Shown in pieces: positions 6,846 to 12,834 of a DNA stretch of 14,283 bases. Within the stretch, counting starts at the first letter, position 1. Each line of letters opens with the position of its first letter. The position numbers were made by a program, and so were the translations under genes. Origin of the DNA: Actinomycetota bacterium (GTDB lineage: Bacteria > Actinomycetota > Thermoleophilia > Solirubrobacterales > Thermoleophilaceae); contig VAXR01000019.1 in assembly GCA_005885165.1 (NCBI GenBank), positions 1 to 14,283 of the forward strand, given 5' to 3'. The notes beneath the pieces are model-generated. The model was not told where the DNA came from and did not search any database. It saw nothing but the letters and a program-made list of their open reading frames with translations.

Positions 6846-7646
6846 ATGGGCCGTGCCGCCGCCTTCTTCGACCTCGACAAGACGCTGATCGAGGGATCCA
6901 GCGCGATCCACTTCGGGCGTGCGGCGTACAGAGCCGGCATGATGAGCCGCCGCCAGCTGGTGCGCGACCTGTGGGCCAACGTGCGCTTCCGGCTGCAGGG
7001 CTCCACAGACGAGGGGACGGAGGAGCTCAAGCGCCGGGTTCTGGACTCGATCGCGGGCCGCCGCGTGGAGGAGCTCGCGCGGCTATCGCCCGACGTCCTG
7101 GCGGGCGTCCTGCCGCGCCTGTACCCGGAGATGCTCGCGGAAGCGTGGTCGCACCAGGACGCGGGGAGGCCCGTGTACATCGTTACCGCCGCATCCCAGG
7201 AGCTCGCCGAGATGCTCGCCCACGTGGTGGGGTTCGACGGCGGGATCGGCTTTCGCTCGGAGGTTCGCGACGGGCACTACACGGGTCGCGCGGCTGGGCC
7301 GTTCACCTACCGCAGCGGAAAGGCAGAGGCCGTCCGCCAGATCGCCGAGCGGGACGGCATCGATCTCTCGGAGTCGTATGCCTACTCCGACTCGGAGTCC
7401 GACCTACCGATGCTGCGGCTCGTGGGTCATCCTGTGGCGGTGAACCCGGACGACGAGCTCCGAAGGGTGGTCCGCGAGGAGGGCTGGCGGGTGATCCACT
7501 TCGACCGGCTGCGACGCCGGCTGCGGATCGCGGTCGCCGCTGGCGCGCTCGCGGCGGCCGGAGGGGGAGGCGGCTACCTGGCGGCGAGGCTCCGGCCCGA
7601 GCGACGGCTGGCCTGGCGGGCGAGGCACCGCCTGCTCCCGCGCTGA
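6846..7646 (+). CDS. HAD-IB family phosphatase with C-terminal membrane segment
   Basis: This 266-residue haloacid-dehalogenase superfamily hydrolase belongs to subfamily IB, the SerB-like phosphatases. All four motifs are visible: DLDKTL with nucleophile Asp9 and acid/base Asp11, Thr114 in IVTAAS, Lys159 in SGKAEA, and YSDSESDLPML with Asp182 and Asp186. A helical cap lies at about 20-105. The usual HAD-IB fold ends near 220; here a small-residue hydrophobic stretch (about 228-248, with five Gly in a row) and a strongly basic tail (PERRLAWRARHRLLPR) follow, suggesting a C-terminal membrane anchor with the basic tail on the cytosolic side or bound to lipid head groups. The substrate may be phosphoserine or a lipid phosphate; I cannot tell. 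Related actinobacterial HAD-IB proteins are often tied to phospholipid enzymes, which would suit the anchor. It converges with the secreted-protein gene at 7654. Confidence 0.85.
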   Translation: MGRAAAFFDLDKTLIEGSSAIHFGRAAYRAGMMSRRQLVRDLWANVRFRLQGSTDEGTEELKRRVLDSIAGRRVEELARLSPDVLAGVLPRLYPEMLAEAWSHQDAGRPVYIVTAASQELAEMLAHVVGFDGGIGFRSEVRDGHYTGRAAGPFTYRSGKAEAVRQIAERDGIDLSESYAYSDSESDLPMLRLVGHPVAVNPDDELRRVVREEGWRVIHFDRLRRRLRIAVAAGALAAAGGGGGYLAARLRPERRLAWRARHRLLPR

Positions 7647-7659
7647 CGCCGGGTCAGCG
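7641..7659. terminator. Hairpin shared by two convergent gene ends, possible bidirectional terminator
   Basis: CGCTGAC (7641-7647) and GTCAGCG (7653-7659) form a perfect 7-bp stem with a 5-nt loop. Each arm contains the final Arg codon CGC and the stop TGA of one of the two converging genes (stops at 7644-7646 and 7656-7654). It is symmetrical, so it would form in both transcripts. No T-tract follows on either strand. Confidence 0.4.
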
Positions 7660-8040
7660 AATCCCCGTGTCGTACTCGAGGTGGACGTGCTTGAACTTGT
7701 GCGAACGCACGGTCACGTCCTGCGGCGTGCCGCGCGGCCACCCCTTGTTCGCCGGCTCGAGCCGGTAGGTCCCGGGGCGCAGTCGGACCTTGAAGGTGCC
7801 GTCCTTGTGTGCGGTGAACGTCTTCACGACCGCGCCGGTCCGTTTCCTGCGGACGCGGACGGTGGCCTGGTAGGGACGGTCGCGGCACTGCGGGTCGGGC
7901 GGGTAGCGCTCCACCGGGCACGTCGGCCCTGCGGTGGCCTCTCCGCGGATGCCCGAGTCGACCTTGTTCTTGGCCGCCTCGGTCGCTGTCGCGGCCACCA
8001 GGACACCGCTTGCGAGCAGGACGCCGAGAGCTCGTCTCAT
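7654..8040 (-). CDS. Small secreted protein with carboxypeptidase-regulatory-like beta domain
   Basis: This is a 128-residue protein. ATG 8040 opens a classic Sec signal peptide (MRRALGVLLASGVLVAATATEAA, cut near residue 20-23) and stands 9 nt after a promoter-like TACGTT. A longer frame from 8124 would bury the signal peptide and cross the divergent gene start. The mature part has GIRGEATAGPTCPV (30-43), a Cys41-Cys52 pair, DRPYQATVRV (54-63), and the DGTFKVRLRPGTYRLEP turn-and-strand run (80-96) typical of carboxypeptidase-regulatory/prealbumin-like beta sandwiches. It ends with YDTGIR, echoing DSGIRG near the mature N-terminus. No lipobox Cys is present, so it is probably released or wall-associated. 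Small secreted proteins of this pattern occur in several bacterial phyla without known function. It is divergent from the secreted Hcp-like gene. Confidence 0.72.
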   Translation of the reverse strand: MRRALGVLLASGVLVAATATEAAKNKVDSGIRGEATAGPTCPVERYPPDPQCRDRPYQATVRVRRKRTGAVVKTFTAHKDGTFKVRLRPGTYRLEPANKGWPRGTPQDVTVRSHKFKHVHLEYDTGIR

Positions 8041-8049
8041 CCCGTGCCA

Positions 8050-8083
8050 AACGTACTCCTCCGGTGCTGGATCGGAGTACGAT
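8050..8083. promoter_or_regulatory. Mirrored divergent promoters in an inverted repeat
   Basis: CGTACTCC (8052-8059) is repeated inverted as GGAGTACG (8074-8081). Each arm carries a -10-like hexamer: TACGTT on the minus strand (8055-8050), 9 nt before ATG 8040, and TACGAT on the plus strand (8078-8083), 24 nt before ATG 8108. The flanks extend the symmetry at several positions (CC at 8047-8048 against GG at 8085-8086). The two promoters overlap, so one regulator or polymerase occupancy would affect both secreted-protein genes. Confidence 0.45.
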
Positions 8084-8107
8084 CGGCGCTGAAAGCGGTA
8101 CGGACTC

Positions 8108-8773
8108 ATGCGTTCGCTGGCCACCTGGGCGCTACCCCGCGTGAAGAGGCACAGCCGGATCTGCCTCCTCGTGGTTGCGGCTGCCGTCGTGGGCGGCGGC
8201 GCATGGGCGATCGCAGCGGTCCCCGACTCGCACGGCGTGATTCACGCCTGCTATCCGGTCAGGAGCCCGGGCAGCAAGGTGCCGACGGCGAACGCGACCC
8301 TCCGGGTCATCGACCCGAGCGCGGGGCAGTCGTGCAACACCGCCGCGGGCGCCGCCGTGCCCGAGGCGTCGATCTCGTGGAACCAGATCGGCCGCCAGGG
8401 CAGGCCGGGAGCTCCGCGGCCGTCGTGCTCGCGGGTCGGCCACGTCGCCCTCAAGGAGGGCATGCCGTCGTCCCACAAGATCGACTTCGACATCATCAGG
8501 CTCAGCGTCTTCGGGAAGCGCGGGCCGACGTCGCCAAGGAAGTTGAAGGTGACGAAGCGCCACGACGGGGTATCGACCGACGTCTTCAAGTCCGTGTTGA
8601 AGGGTGAGACGTTCCAGAAGGGACGGGTCGACCTCTACAAGCCCGGGACGAGCGCGATACTCACGACCTACACGCTCAAGCAGGTCATCCTCTCGAGCTT
8701 CACCACCGACAGCTGCGGCCAGGACAAGCCGACCGAGACGATCGTCATAGAAGCCGCGAAGGGCACGCCCTGA
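8108..8773 (+). CDS. Secreted Hcp-like protein with short collagen-like linker
   Basis: This 221-residue protein has a hydrophobic signal or anchor at about 18-37 behind a basic N-terminus. It continues with PDSHGVIHACY (39-49) and TLRVIDPSAGQSCN (64-77), a cysteine-bearing head found on many actinobacterial surface proteins that carry collagen-like Gly-X-Y tails; here the tail is only GRQGRPGAP (95-103). Residues about 122-217 resemble the Hcp/DUF796 beta-barrel: LKVTKRHDGVSTDVFKSVLKG, then KGRVDLYKPG, YTLKQVILSSF and PTETIVIEAAK, in the order of secreted Hcp proteins (FTK..D..S..L...C..G, ATL..RK, YTL..V.VSS, PTE...LNF). Hcp forms the tube of type VI secretion, but no other type VI gene is visible and this copy has its own signal sequence. 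ATG 8108 has no clear Shine-Dalgarno; GTG 8141 is an alternative start. Hcp likeness is by pattern; function unknown. Confidence 0.68.
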   Translation: MRSLATWALPRVKRHSRICLLVVAAAVVGGGAWAIAAVPDSHGVIHACYPVRSPGSKVPTANATLRVIDPSAGQSCNTAAGAAVPEASISWNQIGRQGRPGAPRPSCSRVGHVALKEGMPSSHKIDFDIIRLSVFGKRGPTSPRKLKVTKRHDGVSTDVFKSVLKGETFQKGRVDLYKPGTSAILTTYTLKQVILSSFTTDSCGQDKPTETIVIEAAKGTP

Positions 8774-8814
8774 CGCGCTCGGGTGCGCCTCGCGTGACGC
8801 AACCGCCCGCAACT

Positions 8815-8828
8815 TAGACTCTCTGCAC
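8815..8828 (+). promoter_or_regulatory. Putative leaderless promoter for the acyl-CoA mutase gene
   Basis: TAGACT (8815-8820) ends 8 nt before ATG 8829 with no Shine-Dalgarno. GTGACG (8794-8799) is a weak -35 candidate at 15 nt spacing. Confidence 0.45.
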
Positions 8829-10478
8829 ATGGCCACCACTCCCCGGCCGATGACGGACGCCGAGCGCTGGTACCGCGAGCGCTACGCGCGGACGCCGGAG
8901 CGCGACGCGCTCTTCACAACGGTCTCGGGCGAGCCGTTGGAGCCGCTCTACACGGCGGACGATCTGCCGGACCCCGCCGAGATCGGCTTCCCTGGGGAGT
9001 TTCCGTACACCCGCGGCGTCTACCCGTCGATGTACCGCGGCCGGCTGTGGACGATGCGGCAGTTCGCAGGCTTCGGCACCGCGGAGGAGACGAACGAGCG
9101 GTTCCGTTACCTCCTCGACCACGGCCAGACCGGTCTCTCCACCGCGTTCGACATGCCGAGCCTCATGGGCCACGACTCAGACCATCCGCGGTCGGAGGGC
9201 GAGGTCGGGCGCGAGGGCGTGGCGGTGGACACCCTCGACGACATGGAGACGCTGTTCGCCGGCATCCCGACGGGCGAGGTCTCGACGTCGATGACGATCA
9301 ACGCCCCCGCGGCGGTGATGCTCGCGTTCTACGTCGTGGCGGCCGAACGCCAGGGCGTGCCCGCCGAGCAGCTCGCAGGGACGATCCAGACGGACATCCT
9401 CAAGGAGTACATCGCGCAGAAGGAGTGGTGTCTGCCGATCGATCCGGCGATGCGGCTCGTCACCGACATGATCGAGTTCTGCTCCCGCCGGATGCCGCGC
9501 TGGCATCCGATCTCGATCTCCGGCTACCACATCCGCGAGGCAGGATCGACGGCCCAGCAGGAGCTCGCCTTCACGCTGAAGGACGGGTTCACGTACGTCG
9601 AGCAGGCGATCGCGCGCGGGCTCGCGGTCGACGACTTCGCACCCAGGCTCTCCTTCTTCTTCAACGCGCACATCGACTTCTTCGAGGAGATCGCGAAGTA
9701 CCGGGCGGCGCGCCGGATCTGGGCCCGGGAGATGCGCGACACCTACGGCGCGCGCGACGAGCGCTCGCTCCTGATGCGCTGCCACAGCCAGACGGCTGGT
9801 GTGTCCCTGACGGCGCAGCAGCCGCTCGTGAACGTTGTCCGCACCGCAGTCGAGGCGCTCTCGGCGGTCCTCGGCGGGACGCAATCGCTCCACACCAACT
9901 CGTACGACGAGGCCCTCGCACTTCCGACCGAGGAGGCCGTCCGGATCGCCCTGCGGACCCAGCAGGTGATCGCTCATGAGACCGGCGTGGCGAACACGAT
10001 CGATCCGCTCGGCGGCGCCTACTTCATCGAGGCGCTGACGGACCGGATGGAGGCGGCCGCCTACGAGTACTTCCGGAAGATCGACGAGCTCGGAGGGATG
10101 GTCGAGGCGATCAAGCAGAACTATCCCCAGCGCGAGATCGCGGACGCGTCGTTCAGGTACCAGCAGGAGGTGGACGAGGGCGGGCGGATCGTGGTCGGGG
10201 TCAACCGATACGCGGATCAGCCCGAGGAGCCGATCGAGATCCTCCGCATCGACCCCGCGCTCGAGCGCAAGCAGATCGACCGCCTGCAGACCGCTAAAGC
10301 GCGGAGGCGGGGCGAGGACGTGGAGCGGGCACTGGGCGTCCTGCGGGAGGCCGCCGCGACCGAGGCGAACCTGATGGAGCCGATCCTGGACTGCGCGCGG
10401 GCCGGAGCGACGGAGGGCGAGATAGTGGAGTCCCTGCAGCACGTCTTCGGCACGTACTCGGAGACGCCGGTCTTCTAG
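8829..10478 (+). CDS. icmA: B12-dependent acyl-CoA mutase large subunit, isobutyryl-CoA mutase-like
   Basis: This 549-residue substrate-binding (TIM-barrel) subunit belongs to the methylmalonyl-CoA mutase family and lacks the cobalamin domain, which is encoded next door. Typical blocks are GVYPSMYRGRLWTMRQFAGF (63-82), GLSTAFDMP (102-110), SISGYH with His234, and GGTQSLHTNSYDEALALPT. The two residues that separate isobutyryl-CoA mutase from methylmalonyl-CoA mutase can be read by hand alignment: Tyr89 of the Propionibacterium enzyme is Phe79 here (MRQF) and Arg207 is Gln197 (IAQKEW). Phe and Gln at these sites are the published IcmA pattern, and without the Arg the enzyme should not hold a methylmalonyl carboxylate. 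The likely reaction is isobutyryl-CoA to n-butyryl-CoA, linking valine or butyrate metabolism. Pivalyl-CoA or another branched acyl-CoA is possible. No MeaB-type G-protein chaperone gene is in the window. Family sure; substrate inferred. Confidence 0.88.
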   Translation: MATTPRPMTDAERWYRERYARTPERDALFTTVSGEPLEPLYTADDLPDPAEIGFPGEFPYTRGVYPSMYRGRLWTMRQFAGFGTAEETNERFRYLLDHGQTGLSTAFDMPSLMGHDSDHPRSEGEVGREGVAVDTLDDMETLFAGIPTGEVSTSMTINAPAAVMLAFYVVAAERQGVPAEQLAGTIQTDILKEYIAQKEWCLPIDPAMRLVTDMIEFCSRRMPRWHPISISGYHIREAGSTAQQELAFTLKDGFTYVEQAIARGLAVDDFAPRLSFFFNAHIDFFEEIAKYRAARRIWAREMRDTYGARDERSLLMRCHSQTAGVSLTAQQPLVNVVRTAVEALSAVLGGTQSLHTNSYDEALALPTEEAVRIALRTQQVIAHETGVANTIDPLGGAYFIEALTDRMEAAAYEYFRKIDELGGMVEAIKQNYPQREIADASFRYQQEVDEGGRIVVGVNRYADQPEEPIEILRIDPALERKQIDRLQTAKARRRGEDVERALGVLREAAATEANLMEPILDCARAGATEGEIVESLQHVFGTYSETPVF

Positions 10479-10489
10479 CGGCCCGCCGG

Positions 10490-10504
10490 TAAACTCGCCC
10501 GCCG
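10490..10504 (+). promoter_or_regulatory. Possible internal leaderless promoter for the mutase small subunit
   Basis: TAAACT (10490-10495) lies in the 26-bp gap after the large-subunit stop and ends 9 nt before GTG 10505. No Shine-Dalgarno is seen, so the small subunit may be made from its own leaderless mRNA as well as from read-through. Confidence 0.38.
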
Positions 10505-10912
10505 GTGGAAGCCGGCGCGAGTACGAGGAAGATCCGCGTTGTGGTCGCGAAACCGGGCCTCGACGGGCACGACCGCGGCGCGAAGATCATCGCGCGGGCC
10601 CTGCGCGACGCGGGCATGGAGGTGATCTACACAGGGCTGCACCAGACGCCGGAGCAGATCGCCGAGACCGTGATCCAGGAGGACGCCGACGCCGTCGGCC
10701 TCTCGATCCTTTCGGGCGCGCACATGACGCTCGTCCCGCGGGTCGTCGACCTGCTCAAGCAGCAGGGCGCCGAGGACGTGGTCGTGACGGTGGGCGGCAC
10801 CATCCCGGACGACGACATCCCGGAGCTGAAGAAGCTCGGCGTGGCCGAGGTCTTCACGCCCGGCGCGCCCACGCAGCAGATAGTCGACTTCATCCGCGAG
10901 GCCGTCTCCTAG
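10505..10912 (+). CDS. icmB: B12-binding small subunit of acyl-CoA mutase
   Basis: This 135-residue protein is a stand-alone cobalamin-binding domain. KPGLDGHDRGAK (16-27) has the DxHxxG signature with Asp20, His22 (the lower cobalt ligand) and Gly25; Lys16 matches the conserved Lys604 of the Propionibacterium mutase. SILSGAHMTLVP (68-79) and VVTVGGTIPDDDI (93-105) are the other two cobalamin-contact loops. Length and layout match IcmB and the C-terminal domain of methylmalonyl-CoA mutase. It would pair with the 8829 subunit to form the active adenosylcobalamin enzyme. I chose GTG 10505 because it follows a -10-like element directly and leaves only a short N-terminal extension (MEAGASTRKI). 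The gene name follows from the large-subunit residues, as small subunits alone do not show substrate. Confidence 0.9.
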   Translation: MEAGASTRKIRVVVAKPGLDGHDRGAKIIARALRDAGMEVIYTGLHQTPEQIAETVIQEDADAVGLSILSGAHMTLVPRVVDLLKQQGAEDVVVTVGGTIPDDDIPELKKLGVAEVFTPGAPTQQIVDFIREAVS

Positions 10913-10983
10913 AGCGGGGCGAAGCGTGTTTCTGAGCGCGTTAATCAGGCCACGAAGCCGGGTACGTATCATGCAGGGGAGGC

Positions 10984-10999
10984 GATTGACTAGTCAGTC
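10984..10999. promoter_or_regulatory. FadR-like palindromic operator upstream of etfB
   Basis: TGACTAGTCA (10987-10996) is a perfect palindrome, extended by GA and TC outside one mismatched pair to GATTGACTAGTCAGTC. By eye it matches the Bacillus subtilis FadR consensus (TGAATGAMTANTCATTCA) at about 15 of 18 positions over 10983-11000. FadR-type TetR repressors release DNA on binding acyl-CoA and in Bacillus control etf and beta-oxidation genes. The site lies 18 nt upstream of the putative -10 TAGAAT, across the -35 position, a typical repressor location. Confidence 0.6.
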
Positions 11000-11017
11000 A
11001 ACGCACCGGCGTCCGGC

Positions 11018-11049
11018 TAGAATGCCGCGCCGCACGAACCGAGAAGGAG
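11018..11049 (+). promoter_or_regulatory. Putative etf operon -10 and ribosome binding site
   Basis: TAGAAT (11018-11023) is a good -10 hexamer. A strong Shine-Dalgarno AAGGAG (11044-11049) stands 7 nt before TTG 11057 and fixes that unusual start. A second possible -10, TATCAT (10967-10972), lies upstream of the operator. Apart from these and the palindrome, I see nothing else in 10913-11056. Confidence 0.5.
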
Positions 11050-11056
11050 CCATTTC

Positions 11057-11851
11057 TTGAAGATCTGCGTCCTCGTGAAAGAGGTGCCGGACGCGGCGGT
11101 TGAGAAGCGGGTGGACCCGAACACGAAGCGCCTCGACCGGTCCGGCGAGAAGAACCTCAATCCCTTCGACACCCACGCCATCGAGGCCGCCATGCAGGTC
11201 AAGGAGGGCGGCAAGGCGGATGTCGAGGAGGTCGTGGCCGTGACGATGGGCCCGGAGAGCGCCGTCCGCGCGCTACACAAGGCAGTCTCCCTCGGCGCCG
11301 ACCGCTCGGTCCACCTCACAGACTCGGCGCTCGAGGACTCGGACGTCTGCGCCACCGGCTACGCGCTCGCCCAGGTGCTGAAGCAGGAGCAGCCCGATCT
11401 CGTGCTGCTCGGTCAGCAGTCGGACGACGGCGAGTGCTACACGATCGGCGCGGTCGTGGCCGACCACCTCCAGATGCCGTCGCTCACGCAGGTGATCAAG
11501 ATGGACGTGGAGGACGGCAAGCTCCGCTGCGAGCGCCAGGCCGAGTACGGGTACGACACGGTCGAGGTCGAGCTCCCGGCGGTGATCTCCGTGGGCGACG
11601 CGATCAACGAGCCGCGCTACCCGTCGCTCAAGGCGATCATGGGCGCGAAGAAGAAGCCGCTCGACACCAAGGCGATTGGCGACGTCGACATCGAGGCCGG
11701 CAAGGTCGGCGCCGAGGGCAAGAGCACGTCGGTCCTCGCGATCGAGCCGCCGCCCCAGAAGGAGGCCGGCCAGATGATCGAGGACGAGGACACCGACGAG
11801 ACCGTTGAGAAGATCGTCGCCTGGCTCGAGGAAAGGAAGCTCCTGGCATGA
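11057..11851 (+). CDS. etfB: Electron transfer flavoprotein beta subunit
   Basis: This complete 264-residue ETF beta subunit starts at TTG 11057, supported by AAGGAG 7 nt upstream and by the invariant MKICVLVKEVPD beginning. ETF is a soluble FAD/AMP heterodimer that takes electrons from acyl-CoA dehydrogenases and passes them to ETF-quinone oxidoreductase. The family signature EPRYPSLKAIMGAKKKP lies at 185-201 and LLGQQSDDGE, a nucleotide-binding turn, at 117-126. The C-terminal tail (about 240-264) is acidic then helical and is the arm that reaches the alpha subunit in known structures. The stop overlaps the etfA start in ATGA, so the two subunits are translationally coupled. No acyl-CoA dehydrogenase gene is in the window. 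The operon is probably controlled by the FadR-like site upstream. Confidence 0.95.
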   Translation: MKICVLVKEVPDAAVEKRVDPNTKRLDRSGEKNLNPFDTHAIEAAMQVKEGGKADVEEVVAVTMGPESAVRALHKAVSLGADRSVHLTDSALEDSDVCATGYALAQVLKQEQPDLVLLGQQSDDGECYTIGAVVADHLQMPSLTQVIKMDVEDGKLRCERQAEYGYDTVEVELPAVISVGDAINEPRYPSLKAIMGAKKKPLDTKAIGDVDIEAGKVGAEGKSTSVLAIEPPPQKEAGQMIEDEDTDETVEKIVAWLEERKLLA

Positions 11852-12822
11852 GCGGGATCCTCACCTACGCACTTCACTACGAGGGCGAGTTCAACAAGAA
11901 CTCGCTGGGCGCCGTCTCCGAGGGCGCGAAGCTCGCGAAGGAGATCGGCGGCGACGCCGCTGTCGTGGTCGTCGGCGGCGACGACCTGACCGACGAGCTC
12001 TGCGGCTCGCTCGGCAAGTACGGCGCCACGAAGGTCTTCCGCGCGAAGGCCCCGGAGGGCCTCGCGCAGCCGGTCGTGGACGTGATGGCGAAGGTCATCC
12101 AGGACCAGGGCTACAGCTACGCGCTGTTCGGCGGCGGCCTCCTCGGCTTCGAGATCGGCGCCGGCCTCACCGCGCGGTTGAACGCGGGCGTGACGATGGA
12201 GGTCACCGAGGTCAAGGCCCAGGACGGAAAGCTCGTGGCCGTGAGGCCGATCCTTCAGGACTCCGCCGTCGCAGAGGTCGACTACGTCGGCGAGCCCGGA
12301 ATCATCATCGGCCGCCTGAACGCGTTCGAGATGCAGGAGTCCGGCGACGGCGCCGCTCCCGTCGAGGACGTCGACGTTCAGCTGTCGGAGTGGTCGACGA
12401 AGGCCAAGATGCTCCAGCGCGGCGAGCAGCGCGGCGCCGACGTCAACATCGAGGACGCCGACATCCTCGTCGCGGGCGGCCGCGGGCTCGGCAAGAAGGA
12501 GGGGTTCGAGCTGGCCGAGAACCTCGCCGACGCGCTGGGCGGCGCCGTTGCCGCGACGCGCGCCGTGGTCGACGCGGGCTGGTACCCGTACGCCGCGCAG
12601 ATCGGCCAGACCGGCAAGACGGTCGCTCCGAAGCTCTACCTCGCCGCCGGTATCTCGGGCGCGATCCAGCACAAGGTGGGCATGCAGTCCTCGGAGAACA
12701 TCGTCGCGATCAACAAGGATCCGAACGCGCCGATCTTCGAGTTCTCCGACCTCGGGATCGTCGGGGACCTGAACAAGATCCTCCCCAAGCTCACCCAGGC
12801 CGTGAAGGCGAAGAAGGGCTAG
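11848..12822 (+). CDS. etfA: Electron transfer flavoprotein alpha subunit
   Basis: This complete 324-residue ETF alpha subunit starts with an ATG that overlaps the etfB stop by 4 nt. The N-terminal domain (1 to about 190) pairs with EtfB. The C-terminal FAD domain shows GGRGLGKKEGF (210-220), RAVVDAGWYPYAAQIGQTG (238-256) and the long conserved run from LYLAAGISGAIQHKVGMQ (263-280) through NKDPNAPIFEFSDLGIVGDL (289-308), which includes the flavin-contacting Ser/Gln positions of the family. Length and motifs are those of ordinary ETF (the beta-oxidation type); I see no ferredoxin extension of the kind found in bifurcating EtfA proteins. The order etfB-etfA-ETF-QO with gaps of -4 and 12 nt makes a single transcript likely. 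Confidence 0.95.
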   Translation: MSGILTYALHYEGEFNKNSLGAVSEGAKLAKEIGGDAAVVVVGGDDLTDELCGSLGKYGATKVFRAKAPEGLAQPVVDVMAKVIQDQGYSYALFGGGLLGFEIGAGLTARLNAGVTMEVTEVKAQDGKLVAVRPILQDSAVAEVDYVGEPGIIIGRLNAFEMQESGDGAAPVEDVDVQLSEWSTKAKMLQRGEQRGADVNIEDADILVAGGRGLGKKEGFELAENLADALGGAVAATRAVVDAGWYPYAAQIGQTGKTVAPKLYLAAGISGAIQHKVGMQSSENIVAINKDPNAPIFEFSDLGIVGDLNKILPKLTQAVKAKKG

Positions 12823-12834
12823 GGGCACCCAGCG

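Noticed and set aside
8041..8124. Start of the small secreted protein at 8124 instead of 8040
   Set aside because: It would put about 28 non-hydrophobic residues before a clear signal peptide and overlap the divergent gene start; ATG 8040 follows a -10-like element.
8108..8773. Evidence for a type VI secretion system
   Set aside because: Only an Hcp-like fold is present, on a protein with its own signal segment; no sheath, baseplate, ATPase or VgrG gene is in the window.
9177..10442. Minus-strand open frame of about 421 codons opposite the mutase large subunit
   Set aside because: Same type of GC-driven shadow; the mutase on the other strand is conserved along its whole length.
8829..10478. 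Methylmalonyl-CoA mutase for the large subunit
   Set aside because: The Tyr89 and Arg207 equivalents are Phe79 and Gln197, the isobutyryl-CoA mutase pattern; the call remains an inference until assayed.
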